Shown here in pieces: positions 49,936 to 60,077 of a stretch of 64,000 nt of DNA (the first letter of the stretch is position 1; every line of letters starts with the position of its first letter). The translations under genes were made by a program, and so were the position numbers. The notes under the pieces were generated by a model. It was not told the DNA's origin. It saw only the letters and a list, made by a program, of their open reading frames with translations, and did no database searches. Source of the stretch: Scortum barcoo (taxonomy: Eukaryota > Chordata > Actinopteri > Centrarchiformes > Terapontidae); NCBI GenBank assembly GCA_023238725.1, contig CM041531.1, positions 1,623,102 to 1,687,101 on the forward strand. Reading direction: 5' to 3'.

Positions 49936-52218
49936 GGCATGTTGAAACAGGATGATGGACTTAAAAACTTAACTTAAAAAATTATTAGTTTAGGTTTTCC
50001 TTTATTTTTCAAGAGTAAAATGTCCTGCACAAGTTGCTCGTCTTATTTGCTAAATATGTCACCATGTCCTGACAGTAGAACGTGAGACAGATAATCTGTG
50101 ATAAAAATCAGACTCTTCTGGCTCTACCTGCTGCTTTAAAGATCATTTGACGAGAATCCACCACACCTGTAATCAAAACAACCAATCAGAGCAGAGCATC
50201 TGATGGAGCTCCACCTCACGAGGTAACTCTGAGCGACATAACAGAATAAACAACAACTGAACGACCAAGAAATGAGGAAAAAAGCCCATTTGGAGGCGAG
50301 CTCAGCGGAGTAAGATGGGGAGGGACTTAGAAGTCGGACTCGTCCAAATTTTGAAACCTGAATCCCATCAAGTGCAGCTTTAATGAATAAAATTTAAAGG
50401 TTCCTGTCAAAAATGTCTGACAATAAATAAAATCACTACTGAATACTGATATTTACATACATACTGTATACACGTGCAGCATCTCAATACTCCAACTCTT
50501 TCAGCCAACGTTGTGTCAGAACCAGAAACGTTTTCATTGCACTTCCACAGATTTGGGGGAATTGCACGAAACAGATTTTTAAAAACGATACTCTGACCTT
50601 TACTCCTTTTGAGTAAAAATGCAAAAACACCCTACGCTTCCCATGATGCAACAATGAATGACAGATGATTAGTCATGATTAGTCCACATGACATGTTAGC
50701 TAATCTTCATGTGTACAAACGTTGTTGCTTCCCTTTAAAATGTAAATCAGTCAGCTTCAGCCTCAGATCATCATCCAGTCCGGGTCGAGGTCCAGCTCCG
50801 CACATCGGCCTCCCCCCGTGACACCACACGTGTCCGCGGCTCCCCCCTCATTAACACAAAGCGCTCGAGGTGAAGTCATCAGGAATTCCAATCACATACA
50901 CACACGAGGGATTTCTGAGCGAATGTAAATGTTTCTCATTCCCTAAACCAGATTTCATGCTTCCTGGACGGGTTAAACGAGGAGTCAGTTGTGGCAGCGG
51001 GAGCCAAGTGCTTCTGCTACCGTTTCCTCTCAGCACGGGGCTCTGGCACACCTTCTAACAACCGATGAATATTTAAATATCGCTGTGTGGAACATGCAGG
51101 GGAAGTGATCTCCTCTGTTATTAGAAAGAGGGACATGACGGGAGGACGGGAGGAGGACGCGGAGGGAGACCGAAGGGAGCAAAATGTCTGATTTCTAACA
51201 TTTCCTACAGTTTCCCTGCAACCTCTCGAAAAAAATAAAAAAAATGCAGAGAGGAAGGGAGTGAAATAAAACCCACGATGCATTTCATCTGCCAGGATTT
51301 CTTTCAGCGGGGACGGACGGGTGAAGAGTGTCAAAGAAGTACCAGCTAGTACAGAGAGACCCCGGAGATTCACAGCGTGGACGCTTTCTGTGAACAGGAT
51401 TTACGCAGAAGTTGATTTTCTTGGGTGTTTTATTCATTTTGGTGTTTGAGCCACAATTTCTTCTTTTCATTTAAAGCGGCTCTCGTTGGGATTTCCATAT
51501 TAAAGATGCATCATGTCGACTCTTAGCGATGAAACCAGAGAATCATCACATGAATCTGCAGCTCTCCTGAAGTTTCACTGAGCATTTCAGCCTGTTTTAG
51601 ATCCCAGTTCTGTTTTTTGCAGCACTTTTCCAGTCTGGAAATCTCTCAGAGTTTACGACAGGAAGCTTTTTATAATCATGTAAGACTGATAAAGTCACCG
51701 TACAGCACACAGCAGAAAGAGACCAAACCAGAGCTGAACAAAAGAATGAATATTGGACTTAAATCCATCAGATGTGAATAAAAGCAGCTCTGACTGATGC
51801 TAACGTGGCTCTTTAACTGCAGAAGATGGAAACAGGCAACTGTACAAGTTCACTAAATAAATAAATAAATATTAAATAAAGCTAGCTGCTTCAGTAATCA
51901 TATTTATTTTAACATCCTTTGCATTGACTGTATTGTCTTACAGTCCACATGTTACTGTTGTTTTGTTATTATTTCTGTTTATCCCTAATATAGATATATA
52001 TCTAATGTACATCTACATTTTATATGTTTGTGTTTACCATGTCGAGCTGTTGTCTTTGTCTTAAATTGTTCAAATCTCTGTGTCTGTGTGGGTACATCGT
52101 AAAAAGCACAGTCTGATTCTTTGAACGTGTGTACAATACATCAATACATCTGCTTCCGATATGAACTTCATGAGGTGAACTTATCTCAAAGTGATCAGGG
52201 ATTTGTTTACGGCTTGTT

Positions 52219-52235
52219 GCAGCGCCCCCGAGTGG
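52219..52235 (-). promoter_or_regulatory. CTCF-like site
   Basis: The minus strand reads CCACTCGGGGGCGCTGC, close to the CTCF core CCASYAGRKGGCRS with one mismatch. It lies about 1.3 kb inside the putative 5' intron. The motif also occurs in some fish repeats, so binding is uncertain. Confidence 0.35.
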
Positions 52236-53054
52236 ATAAAAAAATTAAACCATTATTACGCTAAAAAAACGTTTCCTGTGTTATATTTGTTCATATTTCA
52301 GTGCAAATTAGATTATAGTGATGATTAATGTGCACCGCCCACTTTAAATAAAACATTTTAAAAAAGAAAAAGAAAACACTGATTTCCATCCTGGTTGATT
52401 TGGCGACACCTGCGGCGACTGGAGGGAACTGCAGCTGCTTTCAGATCACGTGTGTCGACGACAAACGACGCAAACACGCTGAGTTATTAAAACATGTAAA
52501 AAACTGGTGTGAACAAACGTTGGACTGACAGAAATCAAAAAGATTAAAACCTTCCTTTAATCGGTTTCATATTAAAAGCTTCCCAAAAGATCAGAGAGGA
52601 ATAATCCATCCTGTCTTCAGGTGGGCAAAATGTGCCAAAACGTTCATTTTAAAGTAAATGTTTGCTTCAGATCCATTAATGTGGAGGATTACTGATGATA
52701 GCTTAGCATTACTAAACCAAGAAGAGTGAAAAAATGAGTATTTCTGATAAAAATAGAAAGTCAGAGGAGAGAGGTGAGTGTGAAACTGTGAAAATGTTCA
52801 TTATTATTACAGTCTCTTTATAAAAACTAAGAAGAGAAGTGACAGTATTATTTTGTTTGTTGGAAACAGTCTGTCCAACGGTTTCATGAGAAAAACCTGC
52901 AGAAGCTTCAGGTTTGTTTTGAAGGATTTAACAGGAAGTAGGTCAGCAGCCATGACCTTAAAGGGCTTTACGTCAAATCAGCACAGCAGCACCGAAAACA
53001 CACATCACAGCTTTGTTTATCACCTAAACAACCGCTGAGGTTATGAAAGCATGG

Positions 53055-53056
<2 letters not shown>

Positions 53057-53089
<33 letters not shown>
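53057..53089. repeat. (GT)n microsatellite
   Basis: A perfect GT run of about 16 units lies about 420 bp inside the putative 5' intron. Confidence 0.95.
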
Positions 53090-53091
<2 letters not shown>

Positions 53092-53316
53092 CTGAGGGGG
53101 GTTTCTGAACATGGCTCAGTGGATAAGAATGCAGCTCAGTTAGACCTCATCTATCCAACACACAGGTCACATGGGCCTGACACATACACATACTAACACG
53201 CACACACTAAAACACACTAACACACATAATCCATCAAAAGCAGAATTACACACTCTCCTGATCTCTGTGTAGGAGCGCAGATTGAACCTGCTGTCTGCTG
53301 GACCTTTGCAGAATCA

Positions 53317-53318
<2 letters not shown>

Positions 53319-53353
<35 letters not shown>

Positions 53354-53356
53354 ATG

Positions 53357-53405
<49 letters not shown>

Positions 53406-53408
53406 ATG

Positions 53409-53453
<45 letters not shown>

Positions 53454-53482
53454 TGAACACACACACACACACTCTCTCTCTC
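53319..53482. repeat. Compound CA array with TCATGAAC/TCACTGAAC interruptions
   Basis: Four CA tracts are separated by three similar spacers (ctcatgaacac near 53,351 and 53,403; ctcactgaacac near 53,449). The array ends in a short CT run. The repeated spacers suggest expansion of a larger unit rather than simple slippage. It begins just intronic of the candidate first-exon donor. Confidence 0.9.
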
Positions 53483-53510
53483 AGAGGCACAAAGTGAACA
53501 TTAGTCTCAC

Positions 53511-53661
53511 CTGTGTGTGTGTCCTCCTCGTTACTTCCACTGTTGTTCTGACACACACTCAGTCCATTTCTAATCCAGGTCTCAGTAAACCATTCACAAA
53601 TCCATCCACAGGAGGGGGGGCAGCTCTGCGGGAGGGGGCAGCATCGCCTCCGATCCGGGAG

Positions 53662-53693
<32 letters not shown>

Positions 53694-53990
53694 AACACTC
53701 GCAGCTCTGCAAAACTGTCCCCGTTCACGTTTCACACAGCCACGCATGCGGAGCTCCAGAGGAAGAGGCCGGCTCCGCTCACTGCTCAGCCCGGGGACGG
53801 TGCGCCCTGCCCGGGTTGGAGTGGGAGGACAGGGTCGGTCGGTGCTGCAGCCTGGAGCTGTGTGTGCAGTCCGAGTCTGTCGGTGTGTCTGTCTGTCTGT
53901 CGGTGTGTGGGTCATCCAGCGGCCGCTGTGCTCAACTGCTGTGAGGTGGACACACACTCCTCACACACTCCTCTCTGCTGAGCTCCGTCT
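53511..53990 (-). other. large2: Candidate untranslated first exon
   Basis: The minus strand of this CpG-rich block ends in GAGGACACACACAG|GTGAGACT, an excellent 5' splice site. It lies just downstream, in minus orientation, of GC and CCAAT boxes. Several minimal uORFs end quickly, for example ATG-GAC-TGA and ATG-GTT-TAC-TGA near the 3' end. That suits an untranslated exon. The 5' end at about 53,990 is a guess, because no initiator or TATA element can be placed with confidence. A 132-codon minus frame (53,559-53,957) and a 194-codon plus frame (53,494-54,078) run through the block, but both are explained by GC richness and simple repeats. Confidence 0.42.
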
Positions 53991-54066
53991 GCACACTGAT
54001 GCAGTCTGCAGAGAGCAGGCTCAGGCCCCGCCCACACACACTGCAACAGCCAATGGGAGGGGCGCT
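53600..54066. promoter_or_regulatory. CpG island-like block
   Basis: This is the most GC- and CpG-rich stretch in the window, with many CG dinucleotides between 53,620 and 53,940, set in AT-rich DNA. It coincides with the candidate first exon and promoter. A CpG island was judged by eye, and no observed/expected ratio was computed. Confidence 0.5.
54024..54064 (-). promoter_or_regulatory. CpG-type core promoter: GC boxes and a CCAAT box
   Basis: GGCCCCGCCC (54,024-54,033), CCAAT (54,050-54,054) and GGGAGGGGCG (54,055-54,064) lie within 41 bases at the edge of the CpG-rich block. Sp1/KLF factors bind GC boxes and NF-Y binds CCAAT. This combination is typical of TATA-less vertebrate promoters. 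The motifs work in either orientation. The strand is assigned from the candidate exon and donor on the minus side, because the plus side runs straight into CT/CA repeats. Confidence 0.5.
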
Positions 54067-54091
54067 CTCTCTCTCTGAGTCTGTGTGAACG

Positions 54092-54143
<52 letters not shown>

Positions 54144-54190
54144 CAAACACACTCTGAGGTAACACACACATATACACACACACACCTCTT

Positions 54191-54252
<62 letters not shown>

Positions 54253-54431
54253 CACACAACACACTGAGGTAACACACACATATACACACACACACACCTC
54301 TTCTCTCTCTCCACACACACACACACACACACACACACCACAAACAAACACACACAAACACACTGAGTAAACACACACACATACACACACACACCTCTTT
54401 CTCTCTCATACACACACACACACACACACAC

Positions 54432-54466
<35 letters not shown>

Positions 54467-54530
54467 AACAAACACACTCTGAGGTAACACACACACATAT
54501 ATATACACACACACACCTCTTTCTGTCTCC
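54066..54530. repeat. Minisatellite: about four ~110-bp units inflated with CA/CT runs
   Basis: A composite unit recurs starting near 54,153, 54,263, 54,362 and 54,477. It reads CTGAGGTAACACACACATAT, then ACACACACACACCTCTTTCTCTCTC, then a variable CA or CT run. Spacing is about 110, 99 and 115 bp. The array directly abuts the CCAAT/GC-box promoter on its upstream side. Long CA tracts can adopt Z-DNA. Confidence 0.9.
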
Positions 54531-54546
54531 CAGCAGGAGCCAATCA

Positions 54547-54573
54547 CATTCATTCATTCATTCATTCATTCAT
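54547..54573. repeat. (ATTC)n tetranucleotide array
   Basis: About six and a half CATT/ATTC units lie just after the minisatellite. Confidence 0.9.
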
Positions 54574-54800
54574 CCTCTCAGGCCAGCAGACTCTCCCTCT
54601 GTCGTCACATCTGAGGAGCATGAAACAGATTTCACAGTATTTTAAAACTTTAAAACTTTATTTATTAAGTTCTTTATTTCACTGATGTTTGTGTTTGTAC
54701 GACACCTGAGGAGGAAGATTAAACAACAAACAAACTAACAGACGTGTTGGAGGAAATATTTTAAAGCAGCTTTGTGGAAGTTTCAGTCCGAGTTGATTTT

Positions 54801-54816
54801 GGCGCCCCCTGTGGAC
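54801..54816 (-). promoter_or_regulatory. Weak CTCF-like site
   Basis: The minus strand reads GTCCACAGGGGGCGCC. The CAGGGGGCGC core fits the CTCF consensus but the left half does not align fully. It lies about 0.75 kb upstream of the candidate promoter. Confidence 0.25.
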
Positions 54817-56787
54817 TAAAGCGGTAAAAACTGTTTCACCACCGCCATGCTTTTATTTTGGCAGAAAGACGCAACTTATTTTTTAACATACAAGTTTGCA
54901 GGATGCAAATAATGCAAAGCGATTATAATCAGTTAAAAACTCCACTTTTAAGAAAGAGGAGAATTTAATTTTCTCAACAAATAAAGAAACATTTAATCTT
55001 TCATTTTATCAGAAAAAAATGACTGGTCTGAAATAACCAAAGATATTCAGTTTTCGCTGGACAGGGAAGGGATGAAAAAGTCAGTGAGCAGTTTGCAGAA
55101 ACAAACCTGTTTTCTGTACGTTGATAAAAAACAGAGTTTGACCGAACTCTGAGAGGTCGGGGGCCAATTAAACGTCCAGCTCAGGAGGACGTTTTGGAGG
55201 AATCAGAAGTTTAATATTTCCTAAAAAGCTTCCTAGGGTTCAATTATAAGTTTCTGAAGTAAAAAAAAAACTTTGGGCAACTTTGGAAAAGTGCTGCAAG
55301 TTTCCGATATTAAAACACCAGAAATCTTTAATTTCTTTTATGAGTGCTTGTAGTTTCAGTACTTTCTGAAACTGTTTCCTGTGTGAACACAGATCTGTGA
55401 CTTTAAATGCCCTTTAATGATCTCTGACGGCTTATTGACACAGAGTCGATTATTAACAGCTCGTATGAGTTTAATGAACTGCTTCAGTTCAACCGGTGAG
55501 AAAAAAGTTTGTATCATTCTTGAACTATTTCAGTTTTTGGATTTAAATCAAGTTTAGGTTTGCTGTGGATCAGAAAACTCATGTGAGCCAAAGTTGGTGA
55601 AATTAGTGTTGCAGAGACTGAATGTCAAGAAGAGTTTGATTAAACAAACAGAAAACCTGCAGAAACACGAGATCAGAGAGAAGCAGTCCAAAGTCTGAAG
55701 AAACCACCAAGTCAGACACTCATTTTAACTTTAAGATCTTTTCATGTTTACGATCAACACGAGAGGCTTTTTCACGTCTGAACAATCTTTTATTTATTAA
55801 AAATAAATTGGAGCAGGAAAAGAAAGAAGCTGTTTGGTCTTTGGGTCATTTTTATAAAGAGAGGAGAGACTCAAGATCGGACACAGAATGGAAATAAAGC
55901 CTGTGAGGCCACAAACCGGACAAAATATTGTATTTCTGAGTCACTGTGGAGAGGAAACAGAGATGTCCTCTGTTTTATTTCATGTTTTTTTTTCTTCTTT
56001 TGTCAAAACTGGAGCTGTCCCAACACGGCTTCAAAGCTTCGATGAGAGTTAACGGCAGATATTTGAATCCCTCCTTTACGCAGGTTTATATGATACTTTA
56101 AAATATTAAATCATCATTTATTAAACATTGCTGTAAATGAGACTGTAATTCACTGAATTCACAGCTGATTTCACTGCCCAAAGGCTCACTGAGGAAAAGA
56201 GGCCAGGTGATGAGGCTGCAGAAGTTAACCTGTGCATACATGAACAGTAAATCTATACAGTATATGTCTGTTCTGTATTTTTACTAGAATAATTATCATC
56301 ATCGTCACATTACAGCACGTTTACAGTAAAACAGTGCATGCAGAAAAAATCTGCAAAAAAGAAATAAATGAAAATACAAAAGCTTTAGTGAAATATCTTC
56401 TAATGTTATCAGTTATTTTTGTTTTTACGGTTTCTGTGGGAGACAAAATGTTCCTGTTGGAGGACAAATGTGGCTTCATTCGTACTTTTAGCATGCTGAG
56501 ATGAACATGTTGGTGCAGAAATCTAACCAACATGTAACTCACTCTTTCATTAGGTCAACAAACCAATCACAGCTCTCTCTCTCACTCTCGCCTCGTGTGC
56601 TGCTTCGACGTGCTGAATCAGCCAAACAGCTTCAGATAAGGCTGCACACGCTGTGAAAACTACAGGTGATGTTTAACGACGTGTCAGCGGCCTGAAATCA
56701 CCTCAGCGCCACGTCGCTGTTCGTCAGCGGTCAATGAGGCAGAGAGAGACGAACATCTGAAAAACAAAGGTTAAAAAAGCTGATAAA

Positions 56788-56828
<41 letters not shown>

Positions 56829-56842
56829 TTTAGAGAGAGAGT
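56788..56842. repeat. Interrupted (GA)n array
   Basis: GA tracts are interrupted by single-base irregularities and a TTTA spacer. Confidence 0.85.
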
Positions 56843-56990
56843 TTACAAACTAGATTCAGCGAGGAAAAAAAGGTGAAACAAAAAAACCCGCAGATCATAA
56901 ATAATTCAGAGACAAGTTGTTTTTATAAGAGCAGGAAAAAAAAATCAGATGAGGACAACTTTCACTGAGCTGCAACTCAGCTCCAAGACG

Positions 56991-57008
56991 ACACACACAC
57001 ACACACAC
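56991..57008. repeat. Short (AC)n run
   Basis: Nine AC units. A second short CA run lies at 57,255-57,276. Confidence 0.85.
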
Positions 57009-57254
57009 GCAGAAATATTCAAGGTGAGGCTGAAGATCCAGAGGAGGCATCATCATATGCAAATGGCCCATATGTGCTGCCTGTCACAGCAGCAGTCTCA
57101 CAGGTACTCTGAACACACACACAAGGTGAGGGGAGAGTGTGTGTTTGTGTGTTGATAGTGGGGATAGTGTGTGTTAGTGGTGGGGTCAGAGGGCAGATGG
57201 GACGCCTAAAGGACAGCTGGTTGATCGTCCTGAGAAACCTGTTACTGTACACTG

Positions 57255-57276
57255 CACACACACACACACACACACA
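57255..57276. repeat. Short (CA)n run
   Basis: Eleven CA units. Confidence 0.85.
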
Positions 57277-58189
57277 GGTTTACAATATAATTAACCTTCT
57301 CTGACCCGCCTTCTGCTTTTCTTTTCTTCTTCTTTTCAATTTAAAACTTTGGCAGTGTGTGTTTTTTGTTTCAAATTTTAAATTATGTTTTTAAAAACTA
57401 AAAGACGTGAAAAATGGACGACACAACGTCATTTTAAAACAGCTCTTATCTGCAGCTGAGTCTTAGTTTGCTTCTCTTCCTCACTTTCTCTCAGTAAACT
57501 CAGCTGTGTCCTCTGACGGCGACATGCTCGGTCACATTTTGACTTTGTGAGCAGGGACTGATTCGAGGGTCAGTGTGAAAGAAAAGTGTGTTTGCTTCTC
57601 AACAACTCACAGACTCTTTGCAAATGAAGCTTCCTAAACACACCTGAACGCACCAGCAAAGAAACTTTTCAGAACAACATCTGAGCCCCCAGAAATGATG
57701 TTTCTGAAGTTTGACGGATCATCGTGAATATTTATTTTGGTGGCAAATTATCTCTGCGAGTCGTTTTTCATAGAAATGAACCGAAATCAACCGACCTGCA
57801 GGGAAGAAATCAATCTAAACAGTGACGGGCTGTTTTGGAAAATATTCAACATCGACACTTAATGTGAAATTTTACAAGTAAACAACCGGCAGCAGATCCA
57901 TCTTATTGATTCCCAACGACGTGGAGGCGTCTCGTGTTGTGATTTATGCTGATGATCGGGTTTGTTGTTGTTGTTATTGTTGCGATGATGACACCAACGT
58001 CTGACAGCGTGACGTCGTCTGTGGCCTTTTTTCAGGCAGGTCGCGAATCAGATGACATTTTCTGTTTGTCCTTCAGCAAAAGTGCGAAACAACAGTTCAA
58101 CAGTTCAGGAAATTTGGTGCAAAATAAGAATAAAGTGTCAGAAATGCAGTGTTAGTTTACGTCTTTGTAGAATTGCAGAGCTACTTGGT

Positions 58190-58645
58190 GATTGGACGAT
58201 TCTGTAGGAAGCGATGTTGAGGAAACGGGATGTTTTAATTTTTCAGAGGGAGTCCGGGAGGATTTTTGGACCTTTGCACTGCAGCTCTTGTAAATTTCAG
58301 AGGTTGATGTGAGTTTGCAGCTGATGATTTCTATCCAGCTGGTTCCTCTGCTGATCTGTGGAGCTTCGAAAACACACAGATCCAGGAAATCCCAAACTTT
58401 TGCTGCAGAAATAAAAATCTTTGGTTGGCTTTTTATAAGAAGCAGCATCCCATGTCAGAGAGGAGGAGACTGTTTCCACCTCCAGCCTGTCGATGATCGT
58501 GTCTCTCTGAACGTCGACCATCAGCTCTTTAGTTTTAGAAATGTAGTGACAGCACCAGCCAGTCCACGACAAAACCTCGTTTCTGCCGGCTGATTCATCG
58601 TCACGTGAGATCAGCTTTACCGCTGTGGAGTCAGCAAATGGAAAC
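58190..58645 (-). mobile_element. Degenerate LINE reverse-transcriptase fragment
   Basis: The minus frame contains FADSTAVKLIS, DDESAGRNEV, then WCCHYISKTKELMVDVQR, RLEVETVSS and SSLTWDA. Fish L2/CR1-type reverse transcriptases read FADDT.V.GLI, then D..AYR.EV..L..WC...L.LN.SKTKELIVDFR, then VE.V.SFK.LG..L..DLTW. The second catalytic Asp of FADD is Ser here. Several segments are deleted or frame-shifted, so the element is inactive. C-terminal parts (IYKSCSAKVQK) continue towards 58,190. Confidence 0.7.
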
Positions 58646-58859
58646 ATGAGAACAGAAATGCAGTGAATATAAGAAGTGATAAAACACTGGTGTTTATGGA
58701 ATCTGTTGTTCTTTTTAACTGCATTTGCAGTGAAGAAAAAGTGACACAAAGAGTGACGGACAAACCATTTTGCTATTGAAAGCAGAACCATAGATTACAA
58801 AGAGAAACTGTAGAGGAGTGTGCAGGATGGATCATAAACAACCTGACCACAACATTTTT

Positions 58860-59140
58860 AAACTCCACTGAATTGCACAATTTTTCACTTTGTTAAATCC
58901 ACCAGTATTTTCTGTGTTCTATTGCATATTACCTTTATTTATATATTTTATTTAGTTGTATCATTTATATTTTAGATTTATATTACTTGAGTTTATTATT
59001 TATTTTTAGTTCTATATCTATTTTTCTTTTGCATGCATATATTTTTGAGCATTGTTAAAGGAGCCAGAGACTCAAGAATTTCATTGACCAGTGACTACTC
59101 CATGTGCTTGTTGTGCACATGATAATAAAATCTTGAATCT
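58860..59140 (+). mobile_element. LINE 3'-tail relic, copy 2
   Basis: The motifs are ttagttctatatctattttt, cttttgcatgcatatattttt, gagcattgttaaaggagcca, caagaatttcattgaccagt, cttgttgtgcacatgataat and aaaatcttgaatcttgg. It is homologous to 2,890-3,076 and has the usual L2-type ending. Its orientation is opposite to the reverse-transcriptase fragment at 58.2-58.6 kb, so the two are separate insertions. Confidence 0.65.
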
Positions 59141-60005
59141 TGGATCAGGTAGGTGTTTATTTATACAGATTTTCATTATTACAGATGTTAAAAGTCAGTA
59201 ATCTTTGAAACAACTGATGCTGGTTCTCTTTAAATACTGTTGAAAGCACAGAACTCTCAGATTTTTGTTTTTGTTGTTTTGTTTTTTAAGCATTAAATCG
59301 ATTTGGAGCTGATTTTAAATCTCAAGCTTTCAACTTGCAAGTTATGATGTGCAACATGAGATCATTTCCTGTATTTATTTTGACATGTCTCATGAAGTTA
59401 AACAAACACCGGACTCACGAGTCACACTGAAGCCCCGCAGCACCACAGGCGACAAACGCCGCCGCCGTCATTTCCAACCTGTGTGTGAGCAGAGATCTCA
59501 GCGCGCCTGTGAAACGAGTCCCTGGGTTTTTTATTCTGCACACACACAAACACCTCTGTGCTTCCTGCTGCAGCACGACTCAGGAAAATGTGGAAGTGAT
59601 AATTACAACAACAAAATGTGTTCACAAAGTAAAATAAATAAAGAAAAAACAGCTAAAAACTGAGTCACGTCTTAAACAGCTTTATGCACACAGCTTTCTA
59701 CACTTTCTGTACATTTTCAGACTAAAAACAAAAAAAGAACACATGCAGTGTCTTTGTGTTTCTTCTCTTTTCAATCTACAGCAGCTAAAATCTCTACAAG
59801 GTCTCACGAAAGTTTCCCGTGAAGTCGTCACGTGCAGCACAAATACTCACGACAGTGATGATGATGTTCACAGTAAATCTGTGTGTGCACGACATCCAGT
59901 GTGGCTGCTGCTGCAGACAGACAGACCGTTAATATTTGATGAGCTGCCAGATGGCACAGTGGAGCCTTTGATAACCATCTTTAGTGTAGGTACTCGAGCA
60001 TACCT

Positions 60006-60077
60006 CTGTGTGTGTGTGTGTGTGTGTTACATGTGTGTGTGTGTATGTGTATGTACGTGTGTGTGTGTGTGTGTGTT
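60006..60077. repeat. Compound (TG)n array
   Basis: Three TG tracts are separated by TACA and TATG/TACG interruptions. Confidence 0.9.

Larger units (their letters stand above)
42311..53056. other. Intronic DNA with repeats, no recognised exon
   Basis: It holds a common teleost repeat at 44.1 kb, a GT run at 46.4 kb, a possible conserved block at 46,500-46,760, a repeat relic at 47.5 kb, a CA run at 48.0 kb, a LINE tail at 48.84 kb, a CA run and a transposon-end relic at 49.7-49.9 kb, and a CTCF-like site at 52.22 kb. Open frames of up to 130 codons (44,780-45,172 minus; 48,398-48,781 plus) show no known domain. Confidence 0.5.
2849..53510 (-). other. large2: Putative 50.7-kb 5'-UTR intron
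   Basis: It is bounded on the minus strand by a perfect donor (CACAG|GTGAGA, GT at 53,510-53,509) and the strong acceptor at 2,849-2,850. Nothing between them looks like a coding exon. The content is interspersed repeats, microsatellites and some GC-rich blocks. Pairing these two splice sites is an inference. Other untranslated exons could lie in between, or the 53.5-kb donor could belong to another transcript. Confidence 0.4.

Noticed and set aside
53319..53482. Regularly spaced repeats that could be mistaken for a CRISPR array
   Set aside because: The repeats are CA dinucleotides with short shared interruptions. There are no unique spacers, and the genome is clearly vertebrate.
53494..54078. 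A 194-codon plus-strand open frame whose first 20 or so residues look like a signal peptide
   Set aside because: It runs across GT, GA and CpG-rich sequence with low-complexity peptide (repeated CV and RE). It has no domain, and the opposite strand carries the better splice donor.
54021..54557. Long minus-strand frames rich in Cys-Val and Arg-Glu
   Set aside because: They are simple translations of GT/GA microsatellites.
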